Shown: positions 27,050 through 36,348 of the stretch, piece after piece | How the letters are laid out: each line of letters starts with the position of its first letter | Numbering within the stretch: position 1 is the stretch's first letter | Assembly (NCBI GenBank): GCA_036231565.1 | Contig: JAZAHA010000056.1 | Coordinates: forward strand, 54,495 to 118,494 | Length of the DNA: 64,000 nucleotides | Source: Maricaulis sp036231565 | GTDB taxonomy: Bacteria; Pseudomonadota; Alphaproteobacteria; Caulobacterales; Maricaulaceae | Direction of reading: 5' to 3' | The notes under the pieces: model-generated | The model's database searches: none | The model's input: the letters and a program-made list of their open reading frames with translations, nothing else | What the model was told of the DNA's origin: nothing | Program-made: the position numbers and the translations under genes

Positions 27050-27685
27050 CTAGTCGGACTTGCCTTCGCCTTCATCCTCGCTGCGACGCGTAAAGACCTC
27101 GTCAATGAGGCCGAATTCCTTGGCTTCGTCCGCAGACATGAAGTTGTCGCGGTCGAGAGCCTGTTCAATCTCGTCATAGGTGCGGCCGGTGTGGTGCACA
27201 TAGATCTCGTTCAGCCGGCGCTTGATCTTCTGGATGTCCGCCGCATGCCGCTCGATGTCCGAGGCTTGGCCGCGGAAACCGCCGGAGGGCTGGTGCACCA
27301 TGATCCGCGCATTCGGCGTGGCATAGCGCCGCTTGTCCTCACCCGCCGTCAGCAGCAGTGAGCCCATCGAGGCCGCCATGCCGATACACATGGTGGAGAC
27401 CGGGCAGCGGATGTGCTGCATCGTGTCGTAGATCGCCAGGCCGGCCGAGACCACGCCGCCGGGCGAGTTGATGTACATCGAGATTTCCTTCTTCGGATTT
27501 TCCGATTCAAGGAAAAGCAGCTGGGCGACGATCAGGCTCGCCATATGGTCCTCGATCGGACCGGTGACGAAGATGATGCGCTCCTTGAGAAGCCGCGAAT
27601 AGATGTCGAAGGAGCGTTCGCCCCGGCTGGTTTGCTCGACGACGATCGGAACCAGATTCATCGTCCTGTCCTGGGGATCATGCAT
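27050..27685 (-). CDS. clpP: ATP-dependent Clp protease proteolytic subunit
   Basis: Serine peptidase that forms the ClpXP barrel. The catalytic triad is visible as Ser in GMAASMGS, His in MVHQPSGG and Asp in LDRDNFMS. The segment YINSPGGVVSAGLAIYDTMQ is a family signature. It is 211 residues long. The N-terminal 8 residues before MNLVPIVVEQTSRGERS may be untranslated if the second ATG is used. It lies between tig and clpX on the same strand. Confidence 0.98.
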   Translation of the reverse strand: MHDPQDRTMNLVPIVVEQTSRGERSFDIYSRLLKERIIFVTGPIEDHMASLIVAQLLFLESENPKKEISMYINSPGGVVSAGLAIYDTMQHIRCPVSTMCIGMAASMGSLLLTAGEDKRRYATPNARIMVHQPSGGFRGQASDIERHAADIQKIKRRLNEIYVHHTGRTYDEIEQALDRDNFMSADEAKEFGLIDEVFTRRSEDEGEGKSD

Positions 27686-27841
27686 GTCGCGCTCCTTGGG
27701 GTTCGGGCAGCCGGTCGGCGCCGATTCTCGTCAGACGGGATTGTTCAAATATTGCGGCGCTCGCTCCGGCGTGCAAGGCGGACGCTGCACACGCCTGTGC
27801 GAATTCCCGCAACGGCACACAAAACAGCAGCCGGAAACGAA

Positions 27842-27870
27842 AAGCGCCGGCGTCCTGGGACGCCGGCGCT
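27842..27870 (-). terminator. Rho-independent terminator of tig
   Basis: A 13-bp stem (AGCGCCGGCGTCC with GGACGCCGGCGCT) followed on the minus strand by TTTTCG, about 25 bp past the tig stop. It separates tig from clpP, which therefore probably has its own promoter in 27686-27841. Confidence 0.85.
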
Positions 27871-27895
27871 GATCGTGTGCGAAAGAGCCCGGTGA

Positions 27896-29434
27896 TCAGG
27901 CGTCCTTCTTGGCCGCAGCCTTTTTCTTCGGTGCGGCTTTCTTGGCCGCCGGCTTCTTGGCCTCGGCCTTGTCGCCGTCCTTGGCTGCCGCTTTCTTGGC
28001 CGGAGCCTTCTTCTTCGCGGCCGGCTTGTCGTCGTCCTTCTTGGCAGCCGCCTTCTTCTTCGGCGCAGCCTTCTTCTTGGCCGGAGCCGGCGCTTCGTCT
28101 TCCTCGGCGTAGAGCGCGTCCTTGGACACGGTCACCTCGGTGACGTCGGCGAGCTCGAGGATGTAGTCGACGACTTTTTCCTCATAGATCGGCGCGCGCA
28201 GCTGGGCGATGGCCTGCGGATTCTTCTGGTAGAACTCGACAACCTGGCGCTCCTGGCCCGGATAGCGCACGGCTTCCTGGTTGATGGCGCGGGAGAGTTC
28301 TTCCTGGGTCACGTCGACATTGTTGCGACGGCCGATCTCGGCGAGCACCAGGCCCAGGCGCACACGGCGCTCGGCAATGCCGCGATACTCGGTCTTCAGC
28401 TCGTCTTCCGACTTGCCCTTGTCCTCTTCCTCGAGGTGGTCGTGCTCGATGGCGTGCTGGACTTCGCGCCAGATATTGTCGAACTCGGCATCCACCATCT
28501 GCGGCGGCAGGTCGAAGCTGTGCGCGGCATCGAGCTGGTCGAGCAGCGCCCGCTTCACCTTCATGCGCGACTGCTGGGCGTGCTCCTGGGCGAAGCGCTT
28601 CTTCAGCGCGTCCTTCAGGCCGTCCAGGCCATCGAGACCCAGGCGCTTGGCCAGTTCGTCGTCGACCTTGGCTTCGCCCGGTGCTTCCACCGACTTCACC
28701 GTGACGTCGAATTCGGCGTCCTTGCCGGCCAGATGAGCGGCCTGGTACTGCGCCGGGAAGGTCACTTTCAGAACGCGCTCTTCGCCCGGCTTGGCGCCGA
28801 CCAGCTGTTCCTCGAAGCCCGGAATGAAGGCACCGTCGCCGATGGCCACGCGCGCGTCTTCCGCAGCGCCACCCTCGAAGGGTTCGCCATCCAGCTTGCC
28901 GACGAAATCGATGACGACGACATCGCCCTCTTCCGCCTTGGCATTCTTGCCACCCTTCTTGGCGGAGAATTCGCGGTTTTCCTCGGCCAGCTTCTGCAGC
29001 GCCTCGTCGATCTCGGCCTCATCGACCTCGGCGACCGGGCGCTCGACCTTCAGCTTGGACGGATCGGCCGGTTCGAATTCCGGCATCACTTCCAGCGAGA
29101 TCTCGAAAGAGAAATCGGCCTTGCCGGACAGCACGTCCTGCGCCTCGCTGGTGACCTTGATGTCCGGCTGGGTGGCCGGGCGGATATTCTTCTCGTCGAG
29201 CGTCTTCTGCGTGGTCTGCGGGACCAGCTCGTTCAGCAGATCGCCCATGATCGACTCGCCGAACATCTTGCGGATGTGGCTCGTGGGAACCTTGCCCGGG
29301 CGGAAGCCCTTCAGGCGGACTTCCGGACGGATCTCTTCGATCTTCGCTGCGAGGCGAGCTTGCAGATCGTCGGCCGGGAAGACGATCTCGAAAGTGCGGC
29401 TCAAGCCTTCGGAAGATTTCTCGGTGACGTTCAT
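27896..29434 (-). CDS. tig: Trigger factor with long Lys/Ala-rich C-terminal tail
   Basis: Ribosome-bound chaperone and peptidyl-prolyl isomerase, 512 residues. The ribosome-binding signature (GFRPGKVPTSHIRKMFG) lies near residues 42-58. The FKBP-type PPIase domain (VVIDFVGKLDGEPFEGG) and the C-terminal chaperone arms follow. The last 65 residues are almost only Ala, Lys, Pro and Asp, in AAPKKKAAAKK-like repeats that resemble histone H1-like tails. The ATG giving MNVTEKSSEGLSRTFEIVF is the natural start; the longer in-frame reading runs through repeat DNA and the tRNA-Leu gene. It heads the tig-clpP-clpX-lon block. Confidence 0.96.
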   Translation of the reverse strand: MNVTEKSSEGLSRTFEIVFPADDLQARLAAKIEEIRPEVRLKGFRPGKVPTSHIRKMFGESIMGDLLNELVPQTTQKTLDEKNIRPATQPDIKVTSEAQDVLSGKADFSFEISLEVMPEFEPADPSKLKVERPVAEVDEAEIDEALQKLAEENREFSAKKGGKNAKAEEGDVVVIDFVGKLDGEPFEGGAAEDARVAIGDGAFIPGFEEQLVGAKPGEERVLKVTFPAQYQAAHLAGKDAEFDVTVKSVEAPGEAKVDDELAKRLGLDGLDGLKDALKKRFAQEHAQQSRMKVKRALLDQLDAAHSFDLPPQMVDAEFDNIWREVQHAIEHDHLEEEDKGKSEDELKTEYRGIAERRVRLGLVLAEIGRRNNVDVTQEELSRAINQEAVRYPGQERQVVEFYQKNPQAIAQLRAPIYEEKVVDYILELADVTEVTVSKDALYAEEDEAPAPAKKKAAPKKKAAAKKDDDKPAAKKKAPAKKAAAKDGDKAEAKKPAAKKAAPKKKAAAKKDA

Positions 29435-29858
29435 GGGTTGGCCTTGGTGTTCTAAGTAAGGGTGCGCAGATACGCGCGTGCAAAATCGAGCGCGCGTTAT
29501 GTCATGCGGTTTACGCCTGTGCAACGCCGGGAAGCGGCTGGCGGGTGCAGATGAGGCGAATGCAGCCTGTTCGCACGCCGGGACTGGGGATCGGGGGGCT
29601 GTGGTGCGTGGCGCCGCCAGTCCGCCTTCGCCAAAGGCTTCGGCGAGACAGCCGACGCTTGAGGGTAGAGTGGAGGCTTGCTTGCCCTCGACGGCCCTCC
29701 TTCGCCAAGGCTTCGGCGGGGCACCGCTTCGCCCCAAGTGCGCGCTGCGGGTGGCTCGCCACCCGAAGCCCGCAGGGCGAAGGCCCCTGCCGGGGCATTC
29801 TCCGCCTAAAATCGATTCACTGGATCGATTTTTCTGCCTCCGGCAGACCGGCTCCGAA
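29435..29858. repeat. Repeat-rich spacer between tig and tRNA-Leu
   Basis: No gene found. From about 29540 the DNA is a mosaic of short dyads and repeats. CCTTCGCCAA(A)GGCTTCGGCG occurs twice (near 29626 and 29699). Other elements are GGCTCGCCACCCGAAGCCCGC, CCCCTGCCGGGG, and the stem AAAATCGAT/ATCGATTTT (29808-29816 with 29824-29832). The spacer is open in several frames only because it is GC-rich. It resembles the stacked intergenic repeats common in alphaproteobacteria. Confidence 0.6.
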
Positions 29859-29943
29859 TGGTGCGGATGAGAGGACTCGAACCTCCACGCCTTGCGGCAC
29901 TGGAACCTAAATCCAGCGCGTCTACCAGTTCCGCCACATCCGC
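29859..29943 (-). tRNA. tRNA-Leu (anticodon TAG)
   Basis: An 85-nt tRNA on the minus strand with encoded CCA. Acceptor arms GCGGATG/CATCCGC pair fully. The anticodon stem CTGGA/TCCAG encloses TTTAGGT, giving TAG. The long variable arm (TGCCGCAAGGCG) is as expected for class II tRNA-Leu. It lies between the repeat-rich spacer and the methyltransferase gene. Confidence 0.95.
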
Positions 29944-30030
29944 ACGTCTGGTGGCGATCTCTTGGCACGGGGCGGCGCGGATAGGCAAGCGGCCATTGCC
30001 GGGCGGGCTGCGGCGGTTCTATATCGCGCC

Positions 30031-30642
30031 ATGTCAGGGATATCCGAAGAGCGCACCCCGTTCGACTGGGAGACGCGTTTCCGCGATGGCGACACGCCGT
30101 GGGAGCGCCGCCAGCTGCATCCGGCCGCGTCGCACTGGCTCGCCGAGGGCGTGCTGGCGCCAGGGCTGAGCGTGATCGTGCCGGGCTGCGGCCGGGCGCC
30201 GGAAGTCGTCGCCTTTGCCCGGGCCGGTCTGCATGTCACCGCCGGCGATGTCGCGCCGACCGCCCTCGCCTGGCAGCGCGACCGGCTGGACGCCGCCGGG
30301 CTGGACGCCAGCCTGGTCGAGGCCGACCTGACACAATGGCGCCCCGAAACACCGGCCGATCTGGTCTATGAGCAGACCTTCCTGTGCGCCATCCCGCCCC
30401 GCCTGCGCGAGGACTATGAGCGTGCGATCCATGCCTGGCTGAAGCCCGGCGGCCGCCTGCTTGCCCTCTTCATGCAGAAGGCCGAGCGCGGCGGGCCGCC
30501 CTATGGCTGTTCGCTCGAAGCAATGCATGCGCTGTTCCCGGCCGAACGCTGGGCGTGGCCGGACGATAACGCCTTCACCGCCTGGCCTCACCCGTCCCTG
30601 AGCGGCAAGCCGGAACTGGCCGGGGTGCTGGTACGGCGGTAA
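30031..30642 (+). CDS. TPMT-family SAM-dependent methyltransferase
   Basis: A 203-residue class I methyltransferase resembling the thiopurine S-methyltransferase family. The N-terminal WETRFRDGDTPWERRQLHPA is characteristic, with the SAM motif VIVPGCGRAPEVVAFARAG, the acidic strand-end VTAGDVAPTAL, and the EQTFLCAIPPRLREDYE block. Natural bacterial substrates include metalloids or thiols, but none can be inferred here. The ATG chosen (MSGISEERTPFDW) excludes 23 upstream in-frame residues that are Ala/Arg-rich. It converges on the rnk-like gene with an 18-bp gap. Confidence 0.88.
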   Translation: MSGISEERTPFDWETRFRDGDTPWERRQLHPAASHWLAEGVLAPGLSVIVPGCGRAPEVVAFARAGLHVTAGDVAPTALAWQRDRLDAAGLDASLVEADLTQWRPETPADLVYEQTFLCAIPPRLREDYERAIHAWLKPGGRLLALFMQKAERGGPPYGCSLEAMHALFPAERWAWPDDNAFTAWPHPSLSGKPELAGVLVRR

Positions 30643-30660
30643 GCCGGACGGGGCCCGCCG

Positions 30661-31035
30661 TCAGGCGATGGCCAGAACCCGCACGCCGTGTGTGCGGCCC
30701 TCGCGATCCTGCCAGCGGAAGACCGGCCCGACCGGCAGACCGATCAGCGCGGCGCCGACCGGCGAGAGGACCGAGACCAGGCCCCGGTCGATATCCGCCT
30801 CGCGCGGCAGGACCAGGCGCACCTCACGCTGGCGGCCGGTCTTCTCGTCCTCATAGGTCAGCGTCGAACCGAGGCGCACGAAGCGCCGGCGCGAACCGGC
30901 GCCGACGACATTGGCGCGGTCGAGCTCATGGCTGAGGAGCGCGGGGCCGGTCCCGGCGATTTCATGATGGGGAACGATGTCTGACAGACAGTCATAATCG
31001 GCAGCGGTGATGTAGATAGCGGGTTGATGTGACAT
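30661..31035 (-). CDS. rnk: GreA/GreB-type factor, Rnk-like nucleoside diphosphate kinase regulator
   Basis: A 124-residue protein with a short N-terminal region and the C-terminal FKBP-like GreA/GreB domain, but no long N-terminal coiled coil. The closing block ISVLSPVGAALLGL-type is seen as LVSVLSPVGAALIGLPVG. This is the Rnk architecture, which binds RNA polymerase without the transcript-cleavage finger. In E. coli Rnk affects nucleoside diphosphate kinase levels; the role here is inferred from architecture. It stands alone, downstream of the MATE gene with a 233-bp spacer in which I see nothing. Confidence 0.8.
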   Translation of the reverse strand: MSHQPAIYITAADYDCLSDIVPHHEIAGTGPALLSHELDRANVVGAGSRRRFVRLGSTLTYEDEKTGRQREVRLVLPREADIDRGLVSVLSPVGAALIGLPVGPVFRWQDREGRTHGVRVLAIA

Positions 31036-31268
31036 GTCATTTCTCGAAAGGCGGCCGCATCCGCTGCGGCGCTTCGCCGGCGGTCTGCGGTGAAATTCAA
31101 CTGGAAAACGGAACGGTATCGATCCCCCGGCACCCGGCCGGCGGCAGCGGCGGGCCCGGGGCTACGGGCTTGCGAGCAGCAGGCCCCAATCGTGGCGGCT
31201 CAGGCCGCGCAGCCGGATATGGATACGGTTCGTCATGACAGTGATGATCTGCCCGGGCGGCGAAGCTG

Positions 31269-32711
31269 TCAATCGGATCCGGCCGGGCCGGCATCCTCTG
31301 CCACAGCAGCCGTCTCCGCCGGCTTGCGCTTGCGGGCCTTGCCGTGCTTGGCGGTCATCGGGGCGCGGGTCATCACGAACAGCGCGGTGGCGAGACCGGA
31401 CAGGACATTCGCCGCGGCAATGCCGCCGATCACGCCGACCGGAGCGTTGACGAGGAAACTGCCCGCCAGCACGAAGGGCACCATCAGGCCCAGCGCGCGG
31501 CCGGCCGTGATCATCATGCCATAGCTGGGACGGCCCAGCCCGTTGAACCCGGCACTGCCGGCGATCGTGATGCCATAGCCGGCAATGGTCAGCGCCGCGA
31601 TCCGCCAATAGGCCACGGCCGCCGCCTGCCCGGCTTCGGACGGCAGAAAGATCGCCGCGAGGACATCGGCAGAAATCCACAGCACCGCGGCCACGCCCAG
31701 CCCCCAGGCCAGGGCGAAGAGGAAGGAGGTGCGGAAGGCCTCGCGCACCCGGTCGATCCGTTCGGCGCCGCCATTCTGGCCGGTCACCGCGCCGATACAG
31801 GCCGACAGCGCGAACAGCGGCACGATGGCGAAGGCCTCCACACGCCCGGCCACGCCCAGACCGCCGACCGCGGCATCGCCGAAGCGCGCCATCGCCAGGC
31901 CCGACATGGCGACGGTCATCGCGACGGGGTTGAAGATGTTGGAGATGCAGGCAGGGATGCCGACGCGGGCGATGTCGGACCAGTGATGCCAGACCTCGCC
32001 GAGATCCTCCCAGTTGAAGTCGAGCAGTTTCTCGCGGAAGACCAGATACCACAGCACCATCAGGAAGGTGCAGGCATTCGCCGCGACGGTTGCCAGAGCT
32101 GCACCGGAGACGCCCCAGCCCAGGCCGGGGAAAAGACCGAAGACATCGTCGAGGATGAAGATCGGGTCGAGCACGAGATTGATCGCCGCGGCGGCCATCA
32201 TCATGACCGAGGGGATCACCGCATTGCCCAGCGCCCGCAGGATATTGCCGGCCACCATCGGGCCGACGATCAGCACGATACCGCCGAACCACACGCGCAT
32301 ATAGTCGACCACGTGCGGCAGCATGGTGTCACTGGCGCCCAGCGCCCGGAAGATGTCCTCGACGGTCAGGACGCCGATGAAGGACACGATGCCGACCAGC
32401 AGCAGGGCCAGGGTCATGGCGTCGGTGGAAATGCGCGGAATGGAGGAGCCGTCCTTGCGACCTGCCGCGCGAGAGACGGCCGAGACGGCACCGGCGCCCA
32501 AGCCGATCGAGATGCTCATCACCAGCATGGTGACCGGGAAACTCATCTGCACGGCGGCCTGCTGGGCGGTACCCAGCGTGCCGACCCAGTAGGTATCGAC
32601 AATACCGACGAGCATCATGGCGAGAATGCCGAAACTCATCGGCATCATCATCCGCACGATATGCCCGAAGACCGGACCTTGCGTCATGTCATGTGCAGAC
32701 CGTCCGGCCAT
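31269..32711 (-). CDS. MATE family efflux transporter
   Basis: A 480-residue, 12-span inner-membrane exporter with two related halves. MMPMSFGILAMMLVGIVDTYWVGTLG opens helix 1, and the second half repeats the pattern around ISNIFNPVAMTVAMSGLAMAR. Such pumps expel cationic drugs or metabolites using Na+ or H+ gradients. The ATG at MAGRSAHDMTQG is preceded by AGGAGG, a strong ribosome-binding site, so it is preferred to longer in-frame starts. The last ~35 residues are Lys/Ala-rich. It is divergent from the CaCA antiporter. Confidence 0.9.
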   Translation of the reverse strand: MAGRSAHDMTQGPVFGHIVRMMMPMSFGILAMMLVGIVDTYWVGTLGTAQQAAVQMSFPVTMLVMSISIGLGAGAVSAVSRAAGRKDGSSIPRISTDAMTLALLLVGIVSFIGVLTVEDIFRALGASDTMLPHVVDYMRVWFGGIVLIVGPMVAGNILRALGNAVIPSVMMMAAAAINLVLDPIFILDDVFGLFPGLGWGVSGAALATVAANACTFLMVLWYLVFREKLLDFNWEDLGEVWHHWSDIARVGIPACISNIFNPVAMTVAMSGLAMARFGDAAVGGLGVAGRVEAFAIVPLFALSACIGAVTGQNGGAERIDRVREAFRTSFLFALAWGLGVAAVLWISADVLAAIFLPSEAGQAAAVAYWRIAALTIAGYGITIAGSAGFNGLGRPSYGMMITAGRALGLMVPFVLAGSFLVNAPVGVIGGIAAANVLSGLATALFVMTRAPMTAKHGKARKRKPAETAAVAEDAGPAGSD

Positions 32712-32994
32712 GGCGTACCCCTCCTGTTCGCCGCCGAGCATAGATAGGAATCCCCGCCCCTGTCTGCAGCACGCAACGGTCAAATTGGTGTGAAAACATC
32801 GCGATGCGCGTCCGGCCCCGACGCCGCCGGTCGCGCGCACACCCCGTCAAGAGGGATTGGAAACACCGCCAATCCCGCCCTCCGGCCACCCGGACACCGC
32901 GCAATCCCCCTTGCCCGGGCGGCACGCCACGCCCAGAACGGGACGGCCGGCCCGCGCCGGAATCTCCCCCGCCCCGCTGACAGGGATACGCCCG

Positions 32995-33963
32995 ATGCTC
33001 CAGGATACCGGTTTCATCGTCGCAGGCTTCGTCCTGCTCTTCTTCGGCGGGGAAGGCCTGGTCCGCGGCAGTGTGGCCGTCGCCGAGAAGCTGGGCCTGT
33101 CCAAACTCCTGATCGGCCTGACCGTGGTCGCCTTCGGCACCTCGACACCGGAACTGCTCGTCTCGGTGAATGCGGCCCTGGGCGGCGCACCGGACATCGC
33201 GCTGGGCAATGTCGTCGGCTCGAATATCGCCAATGTCCTCTTGATCCTGGGCGTCGCGGCCGTGATCACCCCGATTGTGGGCTGGCAGCGAACGGCGATG
33301 CGCGATGCAGTGGTGATGAGTGTCGCGGCAGTCGCCCTGTTCGGACTGACCTTCGGCCGTGTCATCGGGCTGATCGAGGGCGCGGCGCTCTTCACCGCGC
33401 TGCTGGCCTATCTGGCTGTCTCCTACTGGCTGGAACGGCGCGGCCGCCCGTCCCGCCAGCACGAGCACGAGACCGAAGAGTTCGAAGGCGTTGCCACACA
33501 GTCCGCCTGGGTCGCGGCAGCTTTTGTGATCGGCGGGATTCTCGGCCTGATGCTGGGCGCCGATCTGCTGGTGCGCGGCGCCGTCTCCATCGCACGGACC
33601 TTCGGCGTGTCGGATGCGGTGATCGGGCTGACCCTGGTGGCGATCGGCACCTCCCTGCCAGAACTGGCCACCTCGATCGTGGCGGCCTGGAAACGTCATT
33701 CCGATGTGGTGCTGGGTAATGTGATCGGCTCGAACATCTTCAACATTCTTGCCATCCTGGGCATCACGGCCCTGGTGACGCCGATCCCGGTCGGGCCGCA
33801 ATTCCGCGTCCTCGACGTGCCCCTGATGCTGGGCGTGTCGGTACTGGTCGTGCTGCTGCTGGTGGCAACCAAACGGATCGGCCGCGGCGTCGGCCTGGCC
33901 ATGCTGGCCGCCTATGCCGCCTATCTCGCCTGGCAATTCACCACCGGCGGCATTGCGGGCTGA
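32995..33963 (+). CDS. Calcium/sodium antiporter (CaCA superfamily, YrbG-like)
   Basis: A 322-residue membrane exchanger with the two inverted alpha-repeats of the CaCA superfamily. The first half has FGTSTPELLVSVNAAL and GNVVGSNIANVLLILG; the second has IGTSLPELATSIVAAW and GNVIGSNIFNILAILG. Glu in each PEL motif and Asn in each GSN motif are the ion-binding residues. A His/Glu-rich loop (HEHETEEFEG) links the halves. The start (MLQDTGFIVAGF) follows AGGGA and sits directly before helix 1. It converges with maeB 20 bp away. Confidence 0.92.
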   Translation: MLQDTGFIVAGFVLLFFGGEGLVRGSVAVAEKLGLSKLLIGLTVVAFGTSTPELLVSVNAALGGAPDIALGNVVGSNIANVLLILGVAAVITPIVGWQRTAMRDAVVMSVAAVALFGLTFGRVIGLIEGAALFTALLAYLAVSYWLERRGRPSRQHEHETEEFEGVATQSAWVAAAFVIGGILGLMLGADLLVRGAVSIARTFGVSDAVIGLTLVAIGTSLPELATSIVAAWKRHSDVVLGNVIGSNIFNILAILGITALVTPIPVGPQFRVLDVPLMLGVSVLVVLLLVATKRIGRGVGLAMLAAYAAYLAWQFTTGGIAG

Positions 33964-33983
33964 GCTCAGCGCCGGCGCGATCC

Positions 33984-36272
33984 CTATCCGGCCGCAACAG
34001 CCGGCTGGTTGAGGTCGTAGGCCGCGATGCCGGCGAGGTTCACGATATCGCTGACCGAGGCCCCCAGACGCGCGATCTGGACCGGCTTTTCCAGACCGAC
34101 CAGCATCGGACCGATCACCGTTGCCCCGCCGGCCGCCTTGAGCAGGCGCACGGCGATCGAGGCGGAGTGTACGGCCGGCATGATCAGCACATTGGCCGGC
34201 TGGGTCAGGCGCGAGAAGGGATAGAGCTGGTGATGGTCGGGATCGAGCGCGACATCGGCCGCCATCTCGCCTTCGTATTCAAAGTCGACACCCTGTTCAT
34301 CGAGCAGGCTGACGGCGTGCTGGATCTTGGTCGAGCGCTCGCCCGGCGGATTGCCGAAGGAGGAGTAGGACAGGAAGGCGACATGCGGCGTCAGGCCCAG
34401 GCGCTTGGCGGCATTGGCCGTGGCGATCGCGATCTCGGCCAGGGCCCGGGCTTCGGGGAATTCCGTCACCGAGACATCACCGATAATCAGCGTGCGGCCA
34501 CGGGTCACCGCTGCTGTCACGCCGACCGTGCGGCTGCCGGCAACCGGATCGAGCACGAGTTCGACATCATTCATCACCACATTCGAGTGGCGGGTGACGC
34601 CGGTGACCATGCCGTCGGCATGACCCATTTTCAGCATGCAGGCGGAGAAGACATTCCGGTCATTGTTGACCCGGCGCTGTACGTCGCGGCGCAGATAGCC
34701 CTGACGCTGCAGACGCTCATAGAGATAGTCGGCATACTCCGAATTATGCTCGGACAGGCGGGCATTGCACACTTCCAGCGAGCCCGCCGGAATGCCCAGC
34801 TCCTTCATGTTCTCGGCCACGACATTCTCGCGCGCCACCAGGATCGCCTTGCCCAGACCCTGGGTCTGGAAAGCGTGGGCGGCGCGGATCACCGCCGGCT
34901 CCTCGCCTTCAGCAAAGACGATGGTCTTCTGCTCGGCCCGGATCGAGGCGGAGATGCGCTGCTGCAGCGCGGCGGTCGGATCGAGACGGCGCGCCAGCAC
35001 CTGCTTGTAGCTGTCGGCATGCTCGATCGGACGGCGGGCGACACCCGTGTCGATCGCGGCCTGGGCCACGAAGGGCGGCACCCAGGCGATGAGGCGCGGA
35101 TCGAAGGGTGTCGGGATGATGTAGTCGCGCCCGAATTGCAGACGATCGACCTTGTAGGCCTTGGCCACCTCGTCAGGCACATCCTCGCGCGCCAGCGCGG
35201 CGAGCGCCTTGGCGGCGGCGATCTTCATCTCTTCATTGATCGTACGGGCGCGCACATCGAGCGCACCGCGGAAGATATAGGGGAAGCCCAGGACGTTATT
35301 GACCTGGTTGGGATAGTCCGAGCGGCCCGTCGCCATGATGACGTCGCTGCGCACCTCGGCCACTTCCTCCGGCGTGATCTCCGGCGTCGGATTGGCCATG
35401 GCGAAAATGATGGGGTCCGGGGCCAGGGAGGCGACGATGTCCTTGGTGAACACGCCGGCCGCGGACAGGCCCAGCAGGACATCGGCGCCCTCGGCGGCTT
35501 CGGCCAGCGTGCGCTTGTCGGTCTCCACGGCATGCTTCATCAGCCGCTCGTGACCGCCGGGGCGGCCCTTGTAGACCACGCCATCAATGTCCACGACGGT
35601 GGTGTTCTTCGACTGCACGCCCAGCGACTCGATGAGTTCGAGCACGGAGAGGCCGGCGGCACCGGCGCCGCACAGGACAACCTTGAGGTCTTCCATCTTC
35701 TTGCCGGTCAGGTCACAGGCATTGATCAGACCCGCCGCCGCGATAATCGCCGTGCCGTGCTGGTCGTCATGGAAGACCGGGATATCCAGTTCCTCGCGCA
35801 GGCGCCGCTCGATCTCGAAGCATTCCGGCGCCTTGATGTCTTCCAGATTGATGCCGCCGAACGTATTGCCGAAGCCGCGCACGCATTCGATGAACTGGTC
35901 GGGATCGGTGTAGTCGACCTCGATGTCGACCGCGTCGAGATCGGCAAAGCGCTTGAACAGCACCGCCTTGCCTTCCATCACCGGTTTCGAGGCGGCAGCG
36001 CCCAGATTGCCCAGGCCGAGGATTGCCGTGCCGTTCGACACGACGGCGACCATATTGCCCTTGGAGGTGTAGTCGTAGACCGTTTCCGGATCCGCCGCGA
36101 TCGCCCGGACCGGCGCCGCCACGCCCGGCGAATAGGCCAGCGCCAGATCGCGCTGGGTCGCCATCGGCTTGGTCGGCGCGACCCCCAGCTTGCCCGGCAC
36201 AGGCTTCATGTGGAAGGCCAGGGCATCGGCATCGAGCTGCTGGTCGGGACGGACGGTGGATTCGGAAGCCAT
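33984..36272 (-). CDS. maeB: NADP-dependent malic enzyme with phosphotransacetylase-like domain
   Basis: A 762-residue two-domain enzyme that oxidatively decarboxylates malate to pyruvate. The malic part (about 1-430) has DLALAYSPGVAAPVRAI, VFHDDQHGTAIIAAAGLINA and FAMANPTPEITPEE. The C-terminal part (about 430-762) is phosphotransacetylase-like (MGHADGMVTGVTRHSN and NVLIMPAVHSASI) and usually acts as an acetyl-CoA-sensing regulatory domain. The start at MASESTVRPDQQL was chosen because the upstream in-frame residues are Arg-rich. The hybrid length is standard for MaeB. Confidence 0.95.
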   Translation of the reverse strand: MASESTVRPDQQLDADALAFHMKPVPGKLGVAPTKPMATQRDLALAYSPGVAAPVRAIAADPETVYDYTSKGNMVAVVSNGTAILGLGNLGAAASKPVMEGKAVLFKRFADLDAVDIEVDYTDPDQFIECVRGFGNTFGGINLEDIKAPECFEIERRLREELDIPVFHDDQHGTAIIAAAGLINACDLTGKKMEDLKVVLCGAGAAGLSVLELIESLGVQSKNTTVVDIDGVVYKGRPGGHERLMKHAVETDKRTLAEAAEGADVLLGLSAAGVFTKDIVASLAPDPIIFAMANPTPEITPEEVAEVRSDVIMATGRSDYPNQVNNVLGFPYIFRGALDVRARTINEEMKIAAAKALAALAREDVPDEVAKAYKVDRLQFGRDYIIPTPFDPRLIAWVPPFVAQAAIDTGVARRPIEHADSYKQVLARRLDPTAALQQRISASIRAEQKTIVFAEGEEPAVIRAAHAFQTQGLGKAILVARENVVAENMKELGIPAGSLEVCNARLSEHNSEYADYLYERLQRQGYLRRDVQRRVNNDRNVFSACMLKMGHADGMVTGVTRHSNVVMNDVELVLDPVAGSRTVGVTAAVTRGRTLIIGDVSVTEFPEARALAEIAIATANAAKRLGLTPHVAFLSYSSFGNPPGERSTKIQHAVSLLDEQGVDFEYEGEMAADVALDPDHHQLYPFSRLTQPANVLIMPAVHSASIAVRLLKAAGGATVIGPMLVGLEKPVQIARLGASVSDIVNLAGIAAYDLNQPAVAAG

Positions 36273-36348
36273 GGTGCGAAGACTCGTCGGTGGAAGATGA
36301 AGGGCGAACATGAACCGGGCCGCGGCCGGAGCCAAGCCCCGGCGGCGC

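Noticed and set aside
31162..31236. 24-codon minus-strand frame after the MATE gene
   Set aside because: No ribosome-binding site and no composition typical of small peptides; treated as chance.
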